This document shows positions 61,518 through 64,000 of a stretch of DNA of 64,000 nucleotides, one piece after another; positions within the stretch are counted from its first letter, which is position 1, and every line of letters starts with the position of its first letter. Origin of the DNA: Lachnospiraceae bacterium JC7 (GTDB lineage Bacteria > Bacillota > Clostridia > Lachnospirales > Lachnospiraceae). The position numbers and the translations under genes are program-made. Location: assembly GCA_000513555.1 (NCBI GenBank), contig ALYD01000006.1, forward strand, positions 62,001 to 126,000. Reading direction: 5' to 3'. A model generated the notes under the pieces. That model made no database searches. It was not told the origin of the DNA and saw only the letters and a list, made by a program, of their open reading frames with translations.

Positions 61518-64000
61518 TCAAAGAATGGAATCGATTATCTCTATTCCGATCTCGGCATCAAGATTCGAAAGAGCTTCCTTGATGTTCTGTAATTTCTCTT
61601 TAATATCTTCAGTGAGCTCTGAGTCATCAAGCTCCTTCAGTACAGATTCAGCCGAGTCATAGTCATAATCTTCCAGAAAACTTCTGGTACGTGTAAGAAC
61701 ATCGGAGAGATCTTTGGTTTTCTCGATACTTTCTGTCTCTCCGGTATTCTGCCCCTCAAGCTCTTCAGGGAAACTGAGATTTTCAACATAGCTTCTGTAC
61801 AGTTCCAGCATGGGCGCCGTAAGAGAGTTTATGGTATCGGTGTCCTGTTCTTTTCCTGCCGTCTCAAGTTTCTGGCACATTTCCGAAAGCTCCAGGGCAC
61901 CTATGACTCTTGAGGTACTTTTCAGCGCATGAACTGAGATAGTGAAATCATTCCAGTTCTGCTCCTTGAAAAAAGTCTCGATCCTTTCTGCATTTTCAGG
62001 GATGTGGTCCCTGTATTCGGTGATAACGGTACGGAGAAGCTCTGTACTTCCGGTGTTGTCAAGGGCAGCCTTTAGCTCGATTCCCTTAAGTGAATTGAGA
62101 TTGCCTACAAGCTGAGGCTGTTCGGATCCGCTGTCTTCTGATTTGAAGCCCTGCAGCTTTTTCGGAGTTGACAGGGATTCTGTAAAACCTTCATCACCCG
62201 GTAATATGACTTTATCTGCAGGGAGATACCTGATGAGCATCTTTTCCAAAAGATCAATATTTATAGGCTTGGAAAGATAATCGTCGAAACCTGCTGACAG
62301 GTACTCCTCTCTTGCACCGTTTATGGCATTGGCAGTAAGGGCGATGTACGGGATGCTCTTGTTCCGGTTGTCCTCGCTTTCTCTCATCTTCTGCAGGGTC
62401 TCTATGCCGTCCATATGAGGCATGAGGTGGTCGACGAAAACACAATCATATTCTGTTTCGCAGACCTTCTTAATACCCTCAAGACCGCTGCTGGCAGTGT
62501 CAACCTGCAGTCTGGTCTCCTTCAGGAGACCGGTTATGACTGTAAGGTTCAGAGAATTATCGTCTATTACGAGGATCCTGCCCTGAGGTGAAATGAAGCT
62601 TGTATGCTTAACGTCCTTGTTTCGGAGATTTTCCTTATATGTTTCTGTGAAGTCACCGATAGGGATATCCTTTACGATGACCTGTCTTATTTCGAATTCA
62701 GCGGTGGTGCCCTTTCCGTAAACGCTGCTTACTTCAAGGGTGGCATCCATAAGGGCGAGAAGGTTTTTCACGATATTCATGCCGAGACCGGTGCCCTCGA
62801 TGGTACGGTTCCTGTTTTCTTCTATGCGTTCAAAAGGTGAATAAAGCTTTTGCAGATCCTCCTTCTTCATTCCTATTCCTGTGTCGATGGATCTGAAACG
62901 GATATATACCTCATCCTCAGAGGTCTTTTTGCCGTTGACCTCCAGAGTAACGGATCCTCTGTCCGTATATTTTACCGCGTTTGTGAGGATGTTCAGGATG
63001 CACTGTTTGATTCTGATATCGTCACCGTAAAGGTAATTCGGGATCTCCGGGGAAACATTGACGATGATCTCTATATCCTTCTTCTGAGCCCTTACTTTTA
63101 TCATGGTGACAATGTCATTGATGAGGGTACTGAGCTCATACCTGACGGGGATGATCTCCATCTTCTTTGCTTCTATCTTTGAGAAGTCCAGGATATCGTT
63201 TACGATGGTGAGAAGTGTTTCGCCGGAACTCTGGATATTGGCGGTGTATTCGTTGAGCTGTTCGTCGTCATATTCACGAATTATCATTTCGTTCATGCCG
63301 AGGATGGCGTTTATAGGAGTACGTATCTCATGAGACATCTTGGACAGGAACAGAGATTTGGCATCGTTTGAGGCCTTGATCACGGAAAGCTCACTTTCAA
63401 GCTGCTCTTCTCTGAGTTTCTGAAGCTGTGCAGAGGTAACATGATATTCCAGACGCTCTCTCTGTACTATGTAATGAATAGCTACGGCCACCACGCCGAA
63501 GGTTATTGCATTTATTGTATCTCCCATGGCCAGAAACTCGGATTTAAACATCCTGGATGATGCTATAAGTAATCCCACATTTACAAAGCACAGCACGATA
63601 TAGGTGAGCATGGAGTCCGCAAATACTGTGGCGGTGACGATAAAAAGAGCCAGCATGGCGGTGGCAACTACTCTTAAGTCTGACAGTGATTCTATCAGTC
63701 CGAAAAACAGAAGTAATGATATGGACAGGCGGCAGACTCCGGCATAATGACGTGCGGAGGTGTCATGACAGAAATGATAATAAACTCTGATCATGGAAAG
63801 TATGGTAAAGAAACCGAGGTACTCAGGGAGCATCTCGATTCTGATCAGTCTGAAGCAGCTGAGTACAGAAAAAACACCCATGATGATGTGAAATACATTG
63901 GTAAAAAGCACGCATTTATCATAGGCCTGGCACAGCATTTTATAGCGGCTTATGTCATAGTCTTCCTGATCATAGCCGTAATGGTTGAATCTTTTCAGTG
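61518..64000 (-). CDS. Hybrid sensor histidine kinase with receiver and HPt domains (5' end outside window)
   Basis: The frame is open through the right window edge, with about 20 codons upstream of the first internal ATG at 63938, so the true start is probably outside. About six hydrophobic helices span the first 160 residues. A coiled linker, HisKA FLSKMSHEIRTPINAILGMNEM, an ATPase with NILTNAVKY and GTGLGMNIVKNL, a receiver (DDNSLN, Asp in FVDHLMPHMDG, Lys in YLSKPIN) and a C-terminal HPt with SVHALKSTSRVIG follow. A phosphorelay His-Asp-His on one chain is expected. The final partner is not encoded here. Confidence 0.93.
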   Translation of the reverse strand, partial: LKRFNHYGYDQEDYDISRYKMLCQAYDKCVLFTNVFHIIMGVFSVLSCFRLIRIEMLPEYLGFFTILSMIRVYYHFCHDTSARHYAGVCRLSISLLLFFGLIESLSDLRVVATAMLALFIVTATVFADSMLTYIVLCFVNVGLLIASSRMFKSEFLAMGDTINAITFGVVAVAIHYIVQRERLEYHVTSAQLQKLREEQLESELSVIKASNDAKSLFLSKMSHEIRTPINAILGMNEMIIREYDDEQLNEYTANIQSSGETLLTIVNDILDFSKIEAKKMEIIPVRYELSTLINDIVTMIKVRAQKKDIEIIVNVSPEIPNYLYGDDIRIKQCILNILTNAVKYTDRGSVTLEVNGKKTSEDEVYIRFRSIDTGIGMKKEDLQKLYSPFERIEENRNRTIEGTGLGMNIVKNLLALMDATLEVSSVYGKGTTAEFEIRQVIVKDIPIGDFTETYKENLRNKDVKHTSFISPQGRILVIDDNSLNLTVITGLLKETRLQVDTASSGLEGIKKVCETEYDCVFVDHLMPHMDGIETLQKMRESEDNRNKSIPYIALTANAINGAREEYLSAGFDDYLSKPINIDLLEKMLIRYLPADKVILPGDEGFTESLSTPKKLQGFKSEDSGSEQPQLVGNLNSLKGIELKAALDNTGSTELLRTVITEYRDHIPENAERIETFFKEQNWNDFTISVHALKSTSRVIGALELSEMCQKLETAGKEQDTDTINSLTAPMLELYRSYVENLSFPEELEGQNTGETESIEKTKDLSDVLTRTRSFLEDYDYDSAESVLKELDDSELTEDIKEKLQNIKEALSNLDAEIGIEIIDSIL

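Overview
The window looks like a chromosomal stretch from an anaerobic low-to-medium-GC Firmicute of class Clostridia, most likely a Lachnospiraceae close to Butyrivibrio. This is inferred from strong AGGAGG-type ribosome sites, the Gram-positive translation operon order, an SLH-domain envelope protein, YesMN-type two-component control of a sugar importer, a SARP-like regulator and a large hybrid kinase. No 16S gene or species marker is present, so the genus is a guess. Most genes are on the minus strand. Both edges cut through neighbouring transcription units, and the right-hand hybrid kinase runs off the window.

Layout. 0-4.6 kb: sbcDC, the Mre11/Rad50-type nuclease pair. 4.6-14.2 kb: a visibly AT-richer segment bounded by two near-identical tRNA-Pro(TGG) loci. 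It carries a sugar ABC importer without its ATPase, an active-looking esterase, a pseudo-esterase, a divergent YesM/YesN sensor-regulator pair and an orphan small protein. A third tRNA-Pro, with anticodon AGG, follows. 14.2-16.1 kb: an FMN-riboswitch-controlled riboflavin ECF component (RibU) with a creatininase-family gene. 16.3-26.2 kb: an envelope region with two small secreted proteins sharing an ADVV mature start, a membrane-anchored pseudo-peptidase, and an OmpR-type kinase and regulator lying on either side of two large secreted repeat proteins. 26.2-30.5 kb: a UvrD-like helicase, hflKC and a small membrane protein.

30.7-43.4 kb is the conserved translation block: gltX, pnp, rpsO, a truB-ribF gene fusion, nrnA, rbfA (TTG start), infB, ylxQ, ylxR, nusA and rimP. 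43.4-49.9 kb has a CRISPR-like triplet of 35-bp repeats, a sodium:neurotransmitter-type symporter, a SARP-like regulator with a degenerate GGDEF-like tail, a His-rich metal exporter, and pyrG with an apparent attenuator in its leader. 49.9-57.8 kb is a MacAB-like export operon (SLH protein, adaptor, ATPase, permease) divergent from its own two-component system. 57.8-64 kb holds a MATE exporter, maf, an apparently self-regulated LacI-type repressor and the hybrid kinase.

How the parts work together. The tRNA-flanked segment reads as a carbohydrate acquisition unit: a membrane kinase senses extracellular sugar, an AraC-type regulator activates import, and the esterase trims acyl groups from imported oligosaccharides. 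RibU and the RibF half of the fused protein connect flavin uptake to FMN/FAD formation. The SLH-adaptor-ABC operon and its divergent sensor system probably form an envelope-stress or export module. The most unusual items are the TruB-RibF fusion, the pyrG leader with an internal terminator, the tRNA-Pro-bounded island with its pseudo-esterase, the 64-bp-periodic CRISPR-like repeats, and the kinase/regulator pair that brackets two repeat-rich surface proteins.
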